In this document: positions 43,472-56,829 of the stretch, piece by piece
Numbering within the stretch: the first letter of the stretch is position 1
How the letters are laid out: each line of letters opens with the position of its first letter
Source: Mechercharimyces sp. CAU 1602
GTDB taxonomy: Bacteria; Bacillota; Bacilli; Thermoactinomycetales; JANTPT01
Reading direction: 5' to 3'
Length of the DNA stretch: 64,000 nucleotides
Assembly (NCBI RefSeq): GCF_024753565.1
Contig: NZ_JANTPT010000002.1
Location: forward strand, 62,001 to 126,000
Translations under genes and position numbers: made by a program
The notes under the pieces: generated by a model
Told to the model about the DNA's origin: nothing
Databases searched by the model: none
The model's input: the letters and a program-made list of their open reading frames with translations, nothing else

Positions 43472-45805
43472 CTACTTTGCCATTCTATTCTTTTTCGCCT
43501 TGTTTCTATAGCTTTTCTTCTTCTTTTTCGCCTTAGGAGAGCCTTCAGAAGACTTCCCTTTGACAGGGGATCCACTCTTGGCTTTCACCTTTGTTTTAGG
43601 TTTACGCTTCCCATGACCCGCTCGCTTATTTGCCGATTTTTTCTGCGGTTGTTTTGTTGGCCGGCGCGTTGTGCTTCCTTCTCCGCTCTCCAATAATTCA
43701 AAGTTGATCTTGCGCTCTTCCAAATCGACACCCATCACTTTTACACGTACGGCATCCCCCATATGATACGCCTTGCCAGAGAGCTCCCCATTTAGCGTAT
43801 AGGTTCGCTCATTATAATGATAGTAATCATCGGTCATGTAACTAACATGAACCAGTCCTTCAATCGTATTTTCCAACTCGACGAATAGACCAAAGGAGGT
43901 AACACTGCTGATCACTCCATCAAATTCTTCTCCTACTTTATCTACCATAAATTCAGCTTTCTTCAAATCGTTCGTCTCACGCTCGGCGTCGATAGCCATC
44001 CGTTCGCGACGGGATGATTGCTCTGAAATATCACCTAGAATTTGCTGATAATGAGTTTTCCGTTCTGGTGTCAACTGACCCGTCACCGACTCACGGATAA
44101 TGCGATGAATGATTAAATCAGGGTAGCGACGAATAGGAGACGTAAAGTGAGAATAAAATTTCGCTGCTAAGCCAAAGTGACCCAAACTTTCCGGTGAATA
44201 CTTTGCTTGCTGCATCGAACGTAACATCACCTTACTAATCACTGCTTCTTCCGGGGTATGAGCAATCTCTTCCAAAACATCTTGTAGAGCACGCGGTTTA
44301 ATGTCATCTGTCTGCCCACGCAACTGATAGCCAAAGTGAGTAATAAACTCTGCAAAGGATTGAAGCTTCTCGCTGTTTGGCTTTTCATGAATGCGGTAGA
44401 CAAACGGTGTTTCCTGCCGAAAGAAGTGCTCTGCCACCGTCTCATTAGCAATCAACATAAACTCTTCAATCATTCTCTCGGCTACGGTGCGAGGCCGGGG
44501 AACGATATCTGTCGGTTTTCCATCTTCATCTACCAAAATTTTTGCTTCAGTGAAGTCAAAGTCGATCGCCCCCCGGCGCATACGCTTCGAGCGCAAGGTT
44601 AACGATAGTTCTTCCATACGGCGAAAATCGTCGATCAACTGTGCGTACCGTTCAATCAACGCAGGATCCCCATCAACCAAAATACTTTTTACATCCGCAT
44701 ATGTCATCCGCTCTGTTGTACGAATCACACTGGGATAAATATCGTAATCAACGACATCCCCGCTAGAGTCAATCTCCATATCACACGTCATCGTCAGGCG
44801 ATCTACCTGGGGATTTAAACTACAGATGCCATTAGATAGACGTGGTGGCAACATCGGTATAACACGGTCAACTAAATAAACACTGCAGCCCCGTCTCATC
44901 GCCTCTTCATCTAACGCGCTATCTTCGCGTACGTAATAACTAACATCGGCGATATGTACGCCTAACCGCACGTGTCCATGTTCCAATTGCTCAATGGAAA
45001 CAGCATCATCTAAATCTTTCGCATCCGCCCCATCAATGGTAACCATTTGACGATCGCGCAAATCACGACGCTCTGCAACTTCCGCCTCACTGATTGAATC
45101 AGGCACTTGTTCAGCCGCCTGCAGTACTTCCTCCGGAAAAGATTCGGGCAATTGATGTTTGCGCACGATAGATAAGATGTCTACCCCTGGATCATCCTTG
45201 TGGCCGATAATCTCTTTAATAACACCTTCTGCGTTCTTTCTTCCCTGTGGATAAATCTTAATCTGTACGACGACCTTCTGCCTATCCGTTGCCCCTGCCT
45301 GTGCTTCGTGTGGTATGAAGATATCAGCGGCCAGCCGTTTATCATCCGGCACAACAAACCCAAAATATTGGGAGGCCTGATGAAAAGTGCCCACTACTTC
45401 CTGCCGACCACGTTTAATAATCCGAACGACTTCTCCTTCTGCCCGTCGTCCCTGCTTTCCTTTACCATGCAGCCGTGCCAACACAGTGTCTCCATCCATA
45501 GCTCCATTCAAATCATTCGCATGGATAAAGACATCAGAAAAGTCGGGGTGATCAGGTAACACAAAACCAAACCCCTTTGCGTTACCTTGAAGTGTACCAC
45601 GAACTAAGTTTAAGCGTTCGGGCACCCCGTATCGCTGGGCGCGCGTACGAACAATATGTCCCCCCTCCTCCAACTTATCTAACACATATTGAAATTGATC
45701 GCGATCATCTTGTTGCTCAGCAAAGGTATCCACCAATTCATTAAATGACATCGGCTTATATGCTTTCTTCCTCATAAACTCTAAGATATTATATTCTAAG
45801 TCCAT
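43472..45805 (-). CDS. rnr: Ribonuclease R
   Basis: This 777-residue 3'-5' exoribonuclease degrades structured RNA and works in trans-translation. Order: N-terminal winged helix, two cold-shock domains (about 70-220), RNB catalytic domain (about 255-585) with the acidic cluster DAKDLDDAVSIE, then an S1 domain (about 625-705) and a Lys-rich tail of some 60 residues. Its RNB domain also shows HFTSPIRRYPDLIIHR. GGAGGAAGGAG precedes the ATG, which lies inside the 3' end of the esterase gene. Confidence 0.96.
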   Translation of the reverse strand: MDLEYNILEFMRKKAYKPMSFNELVDTFAEQQDDRDQFQYVLDKLEEGGHIVRTRAQRYGVPERLNLVRGTLQGNAKGFGFVLPDHPDFSDVFIHANDLNGAMDGDTVLARLHGKGKQGRRAEGEVVRIIKRGRQEVVGTFHQASQYFGFVVPDDKRLAADIFIPHEAQAGATDRQKVVVQIKIYPQGRKNAEGVIKEIIGHKDDPGVDILSIVRKHQLPESFPEEVLQAAEQVPDSISEAEVAERRDLRDRQMVTIDGADAKDLDDAVSIEQLEHGHVRLGVHIADVSYYVREDSALDEEAMRRGCSVYLVDRVIPMLPPRLSNGICSLNPQVDRLTMTCDMEIDSSGDVVDYDIYPSVIRTTERMTYADVKSILVDGDPALIERYAQLIDDFRRMEELSLTLRSKRMRRGAIDFDFTEAKILVDEDGKPTDIVPRPRTVAERMIEEFMLIANETVAEHFFRQETPFVYRIHEKPNSEKLQSFAEFITHFGYQLRGQTDDIKPRALQDVLEEIAHTPEEAVISKVMLRSMQQAKYSPESLGHFGLAAKFYSHFTSPIRRYPDLIIHRIIRESVTGQLTPERKTHYQQILGDISEQSSRRERMAIDAERETNDLKKAEFMVDKVGEEFDGVISSVTSFGLFVELENTIEGLVHVSYMTDDYYHYNERTYTLNGELSGKAYHMGDAVRVKVMGVDLEERKINFELLESGEGSTTRRPTKQPQKKSANKRAGHGKRKPKTKVKAKSGSPVKGKSSEGSPKAKKKKKSYRNKAKKNRMAK

Positions 45806-46613
45806 CTCTCTCTCCTTCCTCCTTTATCATCTCACCACCCCAGTGGTCGGGTTCCATTGCTGGAACTGCTGGCAGTACCTCTTGAATAAAGGTTGAAATA
45901 TCTTCAAATAATTGCTTCCGTTCACGATCCACCGTAATGATATGACTTGACTTTTCATACCAGATCAATTGCTTATTCTCCGATGCAATATGATCAAATA
46001 TATATTGACCACTCTCAGGGCGCACCGTTTCATCTTGCCTCGCTTGTACTACAAGTGCAGGAACCGTAACGTGGGGCAAAGTTTTGCGTAAGTGGCGAAT
46101 AAATTTTCGAAGGCTGGCCACACTGCGCATCGGCGTGCGATCATAGGGAACAATATGTTGTTCAATATGAGCCGGTTTCTCCCCTCCGCGCGGACGGAAA
46201 CGAACAACATACTGTAAAACATCCGCTAAAGGAGCGCGTCGATCCTGTACCCAAATGGGAGCACACATGGGAATGACAGCTGCCAGCGGTTTCATATGAG
46301 CTAGATGGAGCACCAAAGCTCCCCCCATCGACAAACCACAAGCAATGATCCGCTCTACCCCCTGCGCTTGCAAATGGTTATAGCCTTCCAATACACTTCC
46401 CCACCAGTCCTCCCAACCTGTTTTTTCCATCTCTTCAGGAGACGATCCATGACCTGCTAATAGGGGCGCATGCACCGTATACCCTTGTTCGTGCAGATGT
46501 TTTCCTAACGGTCGTAGCTCGGACGGTGAGCCTGTAAAGCCATGTACCAATAAGATGCCCGTTTCTCCTCCCGAATATAAAAACGGCTGTGTCGAACGCT
46601 CTACTATTTTCAT
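45789..46613 (-). CDS. est: Carboxylesterase, Est30/YvaK type
   Basis: The 274-residue alpha/beta hydrolase has the oxyanion-hole segment LLVHGFTGSP, the nucleophile in CGLSMGGAL (Ser at about 94), the acid in ARQDETV and the catalytic His in SSHIITVD. It resembles Geobacillus Est30. The C-terminus is about 25 residues longer than usual. The gene overlaps the start of rnr by 17 bp and follows secG, the conserved secG-est-rnr-smpB-ssrA order of Bacillales. Confidence 0.92.
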   Translation of the reverse strand: MKIVERSTQPFLYSGGETGILLVHGFTGSPSELRPLGKHLHEQGYTVHAPLLAGHGSSPEEMEKTGWEDWWGSVLEGYNHLQAQGVERIIACGLSMGGALVLHLAHMKPLAAVIPMCAPIWVQDRRAPLADVLQYVVRFRPRGGEKPAHIEQHIVPYDRTPMRSVASLRKFIRHLRKTLPHVTVPALVVQARQDETVRPESGQYIFDHIASENKQLIWYEKSSHIITVDRERKQLFEDISTFIQEVLPAVPAMEPDHWGGEMIKEEGERDGLRI

Positions 46614-46724
46614 ACCCTCTTCATCCCTTTATATTCATTTTGTGCGAAAGTACCGTACTCTAATCATACCACGACTTTTTTCACCCCTGGTGACAACGGA
46701 AGAAACGGATGCAAAATAAACAAA

Positions 46725-46748
46725 AACAGCCGGATTGCTCCCGCTGTT
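46725..46748 (-). terminator. Possible terminator after secG
   Basis: AACAGC (46725-46730) pairs with GCTGTT (46743-46748), plus two inner G-C pairs. A T-rich tail follows on the minus strand. Some transcription may read through to est. Confidence 0.55.
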
Positions 46749-46773
46749 CCAAGTCAGGCATATTTAAGCTATA

Positions 46774-47013
46774 TTATACGAACAAGCCTACCGCTACCGC
46801 CATCACCATAAATAAGACGGCTAGCACGATGGTTACCTTGTTAAGGACTGCATCCATCCCTCTTGCCTTCGTTTTACCCATAAGGTGTTCCGCACCACCA
46901 GCAATCGCACCGGATAGGCCTGCGCTTTTACCTGATTGTAAGAGAACTGCGACGATCAAGCCAATACTGATGATCGCAAGTATGATCTTTGCTGCTATTG
47001 CCACCCGTTCCAC
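46774..47013 (-). CDS. secG: Preprotein translocase subunit SecG
   Basis: The 79-residue inner-membrane protein has two transmembrane helices (about 7-25 and 58-77) around the conserved loop VLLQSGKSAGLSGAIAGGAE. SecG assists SecYEG-driven export. The start is GTG; a second GTG at codon 4 could also be used. It lies between the eno terminator and est. Confidence 0.93.
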   Translation of the reverse strand: MERVAIAAKIILAIISIGLIVAVLLQSGKSAGLSGAIAGGAEHLMGKTKARGMDAVLNKVTIVLAVLFMVMAVAVGLFV

Positions 47014-47128
47014 CCCCCGTCACTACTCATACAGCTTAATCTATCACAATTTCAGTTATTTTGCAATATAGCGGAGGCCTTCAGAAACTACTCCTTCCCT
47101 ACGCATATGAACACGTTACACATTAAAG

Positions 47129-47164
47129 AGAAAAGAGGGCTATCCAATGATAGCCCTCTTTTCT
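47129..47164 (-). terminator. Terminator of the glycolytic operon
   Basis: A 16-bp perfect stem (47129-47144 with 47149-47164) just 3' of eno. Confidence 0.85.
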
Positions 47165-47196
47165 ACCCACTTCATAGTTGGCTAGCTCCCCAGTCC

Positions 47197-48498
<1,302 letters not shown>

Positions 48499-50046
48499 CT
48501 AGTTAGTTGGTGTATCAATTACCGATTTCCCAGTCATGGCCGCTGGTTTATCAAGTTGCAATAACTGTAGCAAGGTAGGTGCCACATCAGCTAAAATACC
48601 CCCGTCTCGCAGATGGATCGACTCGTCTGTCACAATACAGGGTACGGGAAAAGTAGTGTGAGAAGTGACAGGTCGTTCCTGCTCGTCCAGTACCATATCG
48701 GCGTTACCATGGTCAGCAATAATCATCGCTACCCCACCTTTTTCCTCAATGACACGAACCACTTGTCCCAAGCAATCATCTACTGCCTCTACCGCCTGAA
48801 TCGTGGCATTCAACTTGCCTGAGTGACCTACCATATCCGGGTTAGCAAAATTTAAGATAACCACATCATAATGTTCCTGTTCAATCTCAGTCACCAGTTG
48901 CGCTGTCAGCTCATATGCGCTCATCTCTGGTTGCAGATCATACGTTGCCACTTTAGGAGATGGAATCAATTTTCGCTCCTCACCTATAAAAGGCTCCTCT
49001 CGTCCTCCATTATAAAAAAAGGTGACGTGCGGATATTTTTCCGTCTCAGCGATCCGCAATTGTGTTAATCCTGCACGGGAGACTACCTCTCCGAATGTAT
49101 CCTCTAAATCGACTGAATCAAACGCGATTTCTGCTTGGATCGAATCGCTATAATGCGTCAGACACACATATGAAAGCTCATGCGGATGACGTTTGCTCTG
49201 TTCAAACCCCATAAACGAAGAGGAAGTTAGCGATTGCGACAATTGAATAGCACGATCGGGGCGGAAGTTATAAAAGATAACTGTGTCATTATCACAGATC
49301 GTAGCACGTTCCTTCCCCTCTTCATCTATAACGACAGTAGGGGGAAGAAATTCGTCATATACTTCCTGCTCATATGCTCGCTGCAGAGTAGCGATCGGGT
49401 CGGAGGTTTTCTCCCCTTCACCCTCTACGAGCACACGGTACGATTGTTGCACACGCTCCCAGCGTTGATCGCGATCCATAGCAAAATAACGTCCGTGCAG
49501 TGAGGCGAGTCTACCCACACCTATTTCTTCTATTTTCGCTTCTAACTGTTCTAAATAGTCCACTCCACTGGTGGGAGAAACGTCACGTCCATCCATAAAA
49601 GCATGTATATACACATCTTTCAATCCTACCTGCTTTGCCAGCTCTAATAACGCATAGAGATGGTCGATATGACTATGTACCCCACCATCGGATAGTAGGC
49701 CCATGAGATGGAGCTGAGTTCCCTTGTTTTTTGCCTGCTCCATCGCCGCCAGCAGTACCTGATTGGTAAAGAAATCCCCCGATTCGATTGCTTTACTGAT
49801 TCGTGTAAAGTCTTGATATACAATACGTCCGGCACCAATGTTGAGATGACCTACTTCAGAGTTACCCATCTGCCCCGGAGGAAGTCCAACTGCTTCACCG
49901 CTCGCCTGTAGCTGTGTGTGCGGATATTGCTCCCACAAGCGATCAAAGTTAGGTTTATGCGCCTGCATGACAGCGTTACCATGCCGCTCTTCGCGCAAAG
50001 CAAATCCATCGAGAATGATTAAGGCGACTGGTTTGCGCTGTGTCAT
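48499..50046 (-). CDS. gpmI: 2,3-bisphosphoglycerate-independent phosphoglycerate mutase
   Basis: It interconverts 3- and 2-phosphoglycerate through a phosphoserine. The 515-residue protein has the alkaline-phosphatase-like metal site (LIILDGF at the start), the active Ser in [15 protein letters not shown] near residue 62, HAFMDGRD..P and late ligands in [10 protein letters not shown] and DHGNAD. The Mn-dependent enzyme of spore formers is pH-sensitive. It overlaps tpiA by an ATGA. Confidence 0.98.
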   Translation of the reverse strand: MTQRKPVALIILDGFALREERHGNAVMQAHKPNFDRLWEQYPHTQLQASGEAVGLPPGQMGNSEVGHLNIGAGRIVYQDFTRISKAIESGDFFTNQVLLAAMEQAKNKGTQLHLMGLLSDGGVHSHIDHLYALLELAKQVGLKDVYIHAFMDGRDVSPTSGVDYLEQLEAKIEEIGVGRLASLHGRYFAMDRDQRWERVQQSYRVLVEGEGEKTSDPIATLQRAYEQEVYDEFLPPTVVIDEEGKERATICDNDTVIFYNFRPDRAIQLSQSLTSSSFMGFEQSKRHPHELSYVCLTHYSDSIQAEIAFDSVDLEDTFGEVVSRAGLTQLRIAETEKYPHVTFFYNGGREEPFIGEERKLIPSPKVATYDLQPEMSAYELTAQLVTEIEQEHYDVVILNFANPDMVGHSGKLNATIQAVEAVDDCLGQVVRVIEEKGGVAMIIADHGNADMVLDEQERPVTSHTTFPVPCIVTDESIHLRDGGILADVAPTLLQLLQLDKPAAMTGKSVIDTPTN

Positions 50047-50810
50047 CCTTCATCCCCTCCTATGCTCGCTTTCACCAAGTGGAAGAACATAGTGGGATCT
50101 AAGCTAGCTCCACCTACTAGGGCTCCATCGATATCTGTTTCTGCCATATAGGCGGCAATATTATCTGGTTTTACACTACCTCCATACTGGATACGAACTG
50201 CATTTGCCACCGCAACAGTAAATTGTTCCCGCAATGTATCTCTAATGGAGGTGATCACTTTACCCGCCTCTACAGGGGTAGAAGCTTTGCCTGTTCCAAT
50301 CGCCCATACCGGTTCATACGCGATCACCACACGTTCCAATACGGTCGTTTCAATACCCGCTAATGCTCGTAGTACTTGCTTTCTAACCACGTCAGTCGTC
50401 TGCTGTGCTTCACGTTCTGCCAGCGACTCTCCTACGCACACGATAGGGGTTAACCCACTTGCAAGCGCACTCTTCACTTTGCGATTGATCATCTCATCGG
50501 TTTCCATAAAGTAAAGCCTGCGCTCAGAGTGACCCAAGATTACATATTCGACTCCTGCCTTGACAAGCATCGTAGCGCTTACTTCACCTGTGTAGGCACC
50601 CTCGTTCTCCCAGTGCATATTTTGCGCCCCTATCGCCACATCTGTCTCCTCAGCCGCATGCACCAACAGCGGGATAACGGGAAAAGGAACACATAGTACT
50701 ACGGATACATCGGCAGGAAGGGTAGAGGCAGGAAAAGAACGAATAAAGTCTATCGTCTCCTCCTGATCCTTGTTCATCTTCCAGTTACCTGCAATTATAG
50801 GTGTTCGCAT
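50043..50810 (-). CDS. tpiA: Triosephosphate isomerase
   Basis: The 255-residue TIM barrel has GNWKMNK (Lys12), the electrophile His in GHSERR near 95, the catalytic Glu in [13 protein letters not shown] near 168 and the phosphate-binding GGSV / GALVGGASL. It interconverts DHAP and glyceraldehyde 3-phosphate. AAGGAG precedes the ATG, 32 bp after pgk, and the stop overlaps gpmI. Confidence 0.98.
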   Translation of the reverse strand: MRTPIIAGNWKMNKDQEETIDFIRSFPASTLPADVSVVLCVPFPVIPLLVHAAEETDVAIGAQNMHWENEGAYTGEVSATMLVKAGVEYVILGHSERRLYFMETDEMINRKVKSALASGLTPIVCVGESLAEREAQQTTDVVRKQVLRALAGIETTVLERVVIAYEPVWAIGTGKASTPVEAGKVITSIRDTLREQFTVAVANAVRIQYGGSVKPDNIAAYMAETDIDGALVGGASLDPTMFFHLVKASIGGDEG

Positions 50811-50842
50811 GAGAGTGCATCTCCTTCGTCATATAGAGTTGA

Positions 50843-52024
50843 TTAACGATCGTGTAATGCAATGACACCAGGCAAATCCTTCCCTTCCATCAGTTCCAAA
50901 GAAGCACCCCCACCGGTAGAAATATGATCCACCTGTTCTGCCAACCCCGATTTCTCGATGGCGGCAGCGGAATCCCCTCCACCTACAATCGTAAGGGCGC
51001 CTGAATCTGCCATCGCTTGAGCAATCGCAAACGTTCCCTGAGCAAAACGATCAAACTCAAAAACACCCATCGGTCCATTCCAGATAACCAGTTGTGAAGA
51101 ATGAATGACATCGGCAAAAGTGGCTCTCGTAGCAGGACCAATATCAAGTCCTTGCTTATCTGCCGGTATATTAGAAACATCAACCACTTCTGCTTCTGCA
51201 TCTTCGGCAAAACGTTCCGCCACAACGACATCCGTCGGCAAGAGTAACTGAACGCCTTTCGCCTTCGCCTGATCCATAAATGACTTTGCTAACTCCACTT
51301 TATCTTCTTCTAACAACGATTTCCCAATTTCATGTCCTTGAGCGTGTAGAAATGTATACGCTAAGCCTCCACCTATGATCAAAGAATCGACCACATCGAG
51401 GAGATGTTCGATCACTCCGATCTTATCTTTCACTTTGGCACCACCAATAATCGCCGTAAACGGACGCTTTGGTTGTTCCAACGCATGCCCCAATATCTCC
51501 AATTCTTTTTGCATCAACAATCCGGCAACCGCTGGGAGATGAGTGGCGATTCCCTCCGTCGAAGCATGTGCGCGGTGGGCAGCACCAAAGGCATCATTGA
51601 CGTACACATCCGCTAACCCTGCCATCGCCTGTGCGAGTTGGGGATCATTTGCTTCTTCACCCGGATGAAAACGGAGGTTTTCTAATAGAAATACTTCCCC
51701 TTGCTTCATATTGTGGGCATACTTTTGTACTTCCTCACCCACCACTTCATCCGCTTTTGCGACCGTAATACCAAGTAGATTAGAAAGGCGTTTGGCCACA
51801 GCATCTAACCGTAATTCTTCCACTACTTTTCCCTTAGGTCGTCCGAGATGACTCGCTAATATCACTTTCGCTCCTTGTTCCCGCAAATATAAGATGGTAG
51901 GGAGCGCCGCCCTGATTCGCGTATCATCTGTTACCCGTCCGTCTTGGAGCGGAACATTAAAGTCGACGCGACAAAATACTCGCTTGCCTTGAACATTCAC
52001 ATCCTGTATTGATTGCTTGTTCAT
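50843..52024 (-). CDS. pgk: Phosphoglycerate kinase
   Basis: This 393-residue kinase makes ATP from 1,3-bisphosphoglycerate. N-terminal domain motifs are [21 protein letters not shown] and [10 protein letters not shown]; the C-terminal nucleotide domain has [19 protein letters not shown] and [15 protein letters not shown] precedes the ATG. A 122-bp gap with a hairpin separates it from gap. Confidence 0.98.
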   Translation of the reverse strand: MNKQSIQDVNVQGKRVFCRVDFNVPLQDGRVTDDTRIRAALPTILYLREQGAKVILASHLGRPKGKVVEELRLDAVAKRLSNLLGITVAKADEVVGEEVQKYAHNMKQGEVFLLENLRFHPGEEANDPQLAQAMAGLADVYVNDAFGAAHRAHASTEGIATHLPAVAGLLMQKELEILGHALEQPKRPFTAIIGGAKVKDKIGVIEHLLDVVDSLIIGGGLAYTFLHAQGHEIGKSLLEEDKVELAKSFMDQAKAKGVQLLLPTDVVVAERFAEDAEAEVVDVSNIPADKQGLDIGPATRATFADVIHSSQLVIWNGPMGVFEFDRFAQGTFAIAQAMADSGALTIVGGGDSAAAIEKSGLAEQVDHISTGGGASLELMEGKDLPGVIALHDR

Positions 52025-52070
52025 ATATTGTGCCTCCTTGACAATAGGTTACGCCTTAAATACAAGCGAA

Positions 52071-52136
52071 AAGGAGAGCGGCTCCTCGCGCCGTAGCTTC
52101 ATCAATACGTACGGTCTTTACAGAAGTGCTCTCCTT
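52071..52136 (-). other. Long-range inverted repeat between gap and pgk
   Basis: AAGGAGAGC (52071-52079) is an exact reverse complement of GCTCTCCTT (52128-52136), with a 48-nt loop that holds smaller GC-rich pairings. It lies within the operon mRNA and has no T-run, so an RNA-processing or stability role is more likely than termination. Confidence 0.45.
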
Positions 52137-52146
52137 ATTCTATTTC

Positions 52147-54214
<2,068 letters not shown>

Positions 54215-54230
54215 ATTCCACCACCTCCAA

Positions 54231-54267
54231 GGGACTTATAATGTCCCGTTATAAATATTATGTCCCG
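54231..54267 (-). promoter_or_regulatory. CggR operator
   Basis: Two direct copies of minus-strand CGGGACAT (54260-54267 and 54241-54248) start 19 nt apart, preceded on the other side by a GGGAC half-site (54231-54235). This matches the known CGGGAC repeat operator of CggR. A -35-like TTTACA and a TATACAAT lie upstream, but the promoter is not certain. Confidence 0.8.
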
Positions 54268-54326
54268 CAAGGTGTAAAAAAAGAAGGCAGATTGTATAAT
54301 ATGCTCTTACCTTCTATTCTACACCT

Positions 54327-55700
54327 TTAAACATAGCGTCGTCTATGGGTAGAAGCTGCAATTTTCATCTCCTCACGATATTTGGCTACTGTCCGGCGCG
54401 AGATGCGAATCCCACGCTCCATTAACACTTGAGATATTTTTTGATCGGAAAGCGGCTTTTCTTTATCTTCTTCCACAATCAACGTGTTAATCAACCTTTT
54501 TACTTGATACGTGGAAGTATTTTCACCCACATGCGTCGTCACTTTGGTCTGGAAGAAAAAACGAAAAGGAAAGATTCCATAAGGCGTTTGCATATACTTA
54601 TGTTGGGTCGCTCGACTCACGGTCGATTCATGCAGTGAAAGTTCATCTGCCACTTGTTGTAAAGTGAGTGGCTTGATTAATCCTTTCCCATTTTCAAAGA
54701 AATCACGCTGCCTTCGCACGATGCAATCACTCACTCGATACATGGTTAAGCGACGTTGCTCCACATTTTTAATTAACCATTTGGCTGCTTGAAACCGTTT
54801 CTCTAAATAACGTGTCGCCTGAGCTGCTCCTTCTCCTTCATCCTTCCGATGCATCAGTTGATGATAATATGGACTCAGGCGCAGGCGTGGAATATAAGGA
54901 TCATGTATAGAAACCTCATACGCTCCTTCCTGCCAATCCACTATAACATCCGGTAAAAGGTATCGTGCCGGCTCAGACACATAAACCGCGCCCGGTCTTG
55001 GATCCAACTTCAAAATTAGGTCTAGCGCTCGTTGCACACACAACAACTTAACAGAGAGTGCAGTCGCAATCTTTTTGAGTCGATGAGCCGCCAAATCATG
55101 TAGATGATCTTTTACAATGGCAAGTGCAACCTCCCTCGCTTCCTCACCCTTATTCTGGCGAAGAAGCTGCAACTCAAGACACTCCGCCAAGGATCGAGCA
55201 CCCACGCCCGCCGGATCTAGTGATTGAACGATCGTTATGCAATTTTCATATTCATCTCGACTTAAATGAAAGCGCTTACATATTGCTTCATCTTCCACTT
55301 GTAAATATCCTTTTTCATCCAGATTACCCGCTAGATAGAGGCAGACCTTGTATTCATATGCAGTTAATGTTAATTCGCGCAACTGTGCTTCTAAAGCCAC
55401 CATTAATGTGTCCCCAGCAGAGGAGAGGCGCTCAAGTACATGTTCCTTTTCATTTCCTATATGAACGGAGGCTGTTCCTCGTTCACTTTGTAACTTTGCC
55501 CACGCTTCCATTTCCCGTTCAGTAGGCGTTATCTGTTCTTCGGATTCCAGTAATGGGTTCTCTATGATTTTTTCTTGCAGAAAGGTGAGCAGCTCATATG
55601 CCGGTAATTGTAAAATATGAAGTGCCTGCCGCAACTGCGGTGTCATGGTTACGCTTAATTTCTGCTCTTGATTAAACCCAAACTCCATGGAGAGAGTCAT
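54327..55700 (-). CDS. rpoN: RNA polymerase sigma-54 factor
   Basis: The 457-residue protein (start chosen at MTLSMEFGFNQEQK; the longer frame adds an unrelated basic leader) has the Gln/Leu-rich activator region I (QKLSVTMTPQLRQALHILQLPAYEL). The core-binding part, the HTH and the C-terminal RpoN box (ISRRTVAKYREEM) follow. It requires bacterial enhancer-binding proteins. GGAGG lies 13 nt upstream, so a CTG two codons before is not excluded. It lies upstream of cggR on the same strand. Confidence 0.95.
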   Translation of the reverse strand: MTLSMEFGFNQEQKLSVTMTPQLRQALHILQLPAYELLTFLQEKIIENPLLESEEQITPTEREMEAWAKLQSERGTASVHIGNEKEHVLERLSSAGDTLMVALEAQLRELTLTAYEYKVCLYLAGNLDEKGYLQVEDEAICKRFHLSRDEYENCITIVQSLDPAGVGARSLAECLELQLLRQNKGEEAREVALAIVKDHLHDLAAHRLKKIATALSVKLLCVQRALDLILKLDPRPGAVYVSEPARYLLPDVIVDWQEGAYEVSIHDPYIPRLRLSPYYHQLMHRKDEGEGAAQATRYLEKRFQAAKWLIKNVEQRRLTMYRVSDCIVRRQRDFFENGKGLIKPLTLQQVADELSLHESTVSRATQHKYMQTPYGIFPFRFFFQTKVTTHVGENTSTYQVKRLINTLIVEEDKEKPLSDQKISQVLMERGIRISRRTVAKYREEMKIAASTHRRRYV

Positions 55701-55944
55701 CTTCAGATACTCACCTCCGCTTTTCGATTTCTTTATTATATGTGAGCGTTCTGCTAAAGGATGCCACTTTCTTTTCATATCTTTTATTTTATCATATGTA
55801 TGGTATAGAGAGGGGCTAAGTTAAGGCTGTTCCTCTTTTTACAAGTAATAGTTCTCTTCTCATCCCAGTTTATCTTCCTTCCTCTTGCGTTCCACAATTC
55901 AATGCGATATAATGGTCTTTGTCGGTATTATTGTTACCGTTTAT

Positions 55945-56019
55945 GCGCCTATAGCTCAGGGGATAGAGCACTGGTCTCCGGAACCAGGTGCCCAGGTTCG
56001 AATCCTGGTAGGCGCGCCA
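55945..56019 (+). tRNA. tRNA-Arg (CCG anticodon)
   Basis: A 75-nt cloverleaf with encoded CCA. Acceptor GCGCCTA/TAGGCGC; anticodon stem CTGGT/ACCAG with loop CTCCGGA, so anticodon CCG for CGG. T-loop GGTTCGA. Confidence 0.96.
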
Positions 56020-56034
56020 ATAGAGTTATTGCAG

Positions 56035-56071
56035 AATACACTCTCACCTTCTAGGTGAGAGTGTATTTTTT
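56035..56071 (+). terminator. Terminator of tRNA-Arg
   Basis: A 15-bp perfect stem (56035-56049 with 56053-56067) followed by a T-run. Confidence 0.9.
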
Positions 56072-56109
56072 CGTACTTGGGTATATATTGATAGGGCAGG
56101 CAAAAAACA

Positions 56110-56126
56110 TTTGACCTTTGTTGACC
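56110..56126 (+). promoter_or_regulatory. CtsR operator of clpP
   Basis: Two heptads, TTTGACC and GTTGACC, are separated by TTT. The reverse complement, GGTCAAC-AAA-GGTCAAA, matches the CtsR heptad repeat. It overlaps the -35 of the clpP promoter. Confidence 0.88.
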
Positions 56127-56139
56127 TTTCGTATATGAT
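56111..56139 (+). promoter_or_regulatory. Sigma-A promoter of clpP
   Basis: TTGACC (56111-56116), 17 nt, TATGAT (56134-56139). The CtsR operator covers the -35, so heat-shock derepression is expected. Confidence 0.75.
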
Positions 56140-56181
56140 TACACTAAGTTGTCAAATCACTTTAAGGAGGGAACTTACGTC

Positions 56182-56775
56182 ATGAATCTAGTCCCTTATG
56201 TAGTAGAGCAAACCAATCGTGGTGAACGTTCCTATGATATTTACTCCCGTCTCTTAAAAGATCGCATTATTTTTCTCGGTAGTGAGGTTAATGATGCTGT
56301 TGCCAATACCATTGTGGCACAGCTTCTCTTTTTGAGTGCAGACGATCCTGAAAAAGATATTCACCTATACATCAACTCCCCCGGTGGCTCCATCACTGCC
56401 GGTTTCGCCATCTACGATACGATGAATTTGGTCAAATGTGATGTGCAAACCATCTGTGTTGGTATGGCCGCTTCCATGGGCGCATTCCTACTCTCTTCTG
56501 GAACCCCAGGAAAGCGTTATGCTCTTCCTAACAGTGAAGTCATGATCCACCAACCTCTAGGTGGTGCACGCGGACAAGCGACCGATATTGAAATTGGGGC
56601 TAAACGCATTCTCGCCATGCGCGATAAGATTAATAAGCTTCTAGCAGAACAAACCGGACAAAAGCTAGAGAAGATCGCAAAAGATACTGACCGCGACTTC
56701 TTCCTCGAAGCTGACGAAGCAAAGAAATACGGTTTGGTCGATGAAGTCATCGAACGGCCGCCAGCAGCAAAATAA
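56182..56775 (+). CDS. clpP: ATP-dependent Clp protease proteolytic subunit
   Basis: ClpP forms the tetradecameric chamber served by ClpX, ClpC and ClpE. The start at 56182 ([16 protein letters not shown]) follows AAGGAGG and gives 197 residues. The catalytic triad Ser98 (GMAASMGA), His123 (MIHQP) and Asp172 is intact and numbered as in B. subtilis. The upstream TTG frame is rejected. CtsR operator and promoter lie just upstream. Confidence 0.97.
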   Translation: MNLVPYVVEQTNRGERSYDIYSRLLKDRIIFLGSEVNDAVANTIVAQLLFLSADDPEKDIHLYINSPGGSITAGFAIYDTMNLVKCDVQTICVGMAASMGAFLLSSGTPGKRYALPNSEVMIHQPLGGARGQATDIEIGAKRILAMRDKINKLLAEQTGQKLEKIAKDTDRDFFLEADEAKKYGLVDEVIERPPAAK

Positions 56776-56784
56776 TTTGTTAAA

Positions 56785-56829
56785 AACAGAACCCCCTCTC
56801 TTCTACATAAGAAGAGAGGGGGTTCTGTT
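56785..56829. terminator. Bidirectional terminator between clpP and the antiporter
   Basis: A 20-bp perfect stem (56785-56804 with 56810-56829), T-rich on both outward sides. Confidence 0.9.
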
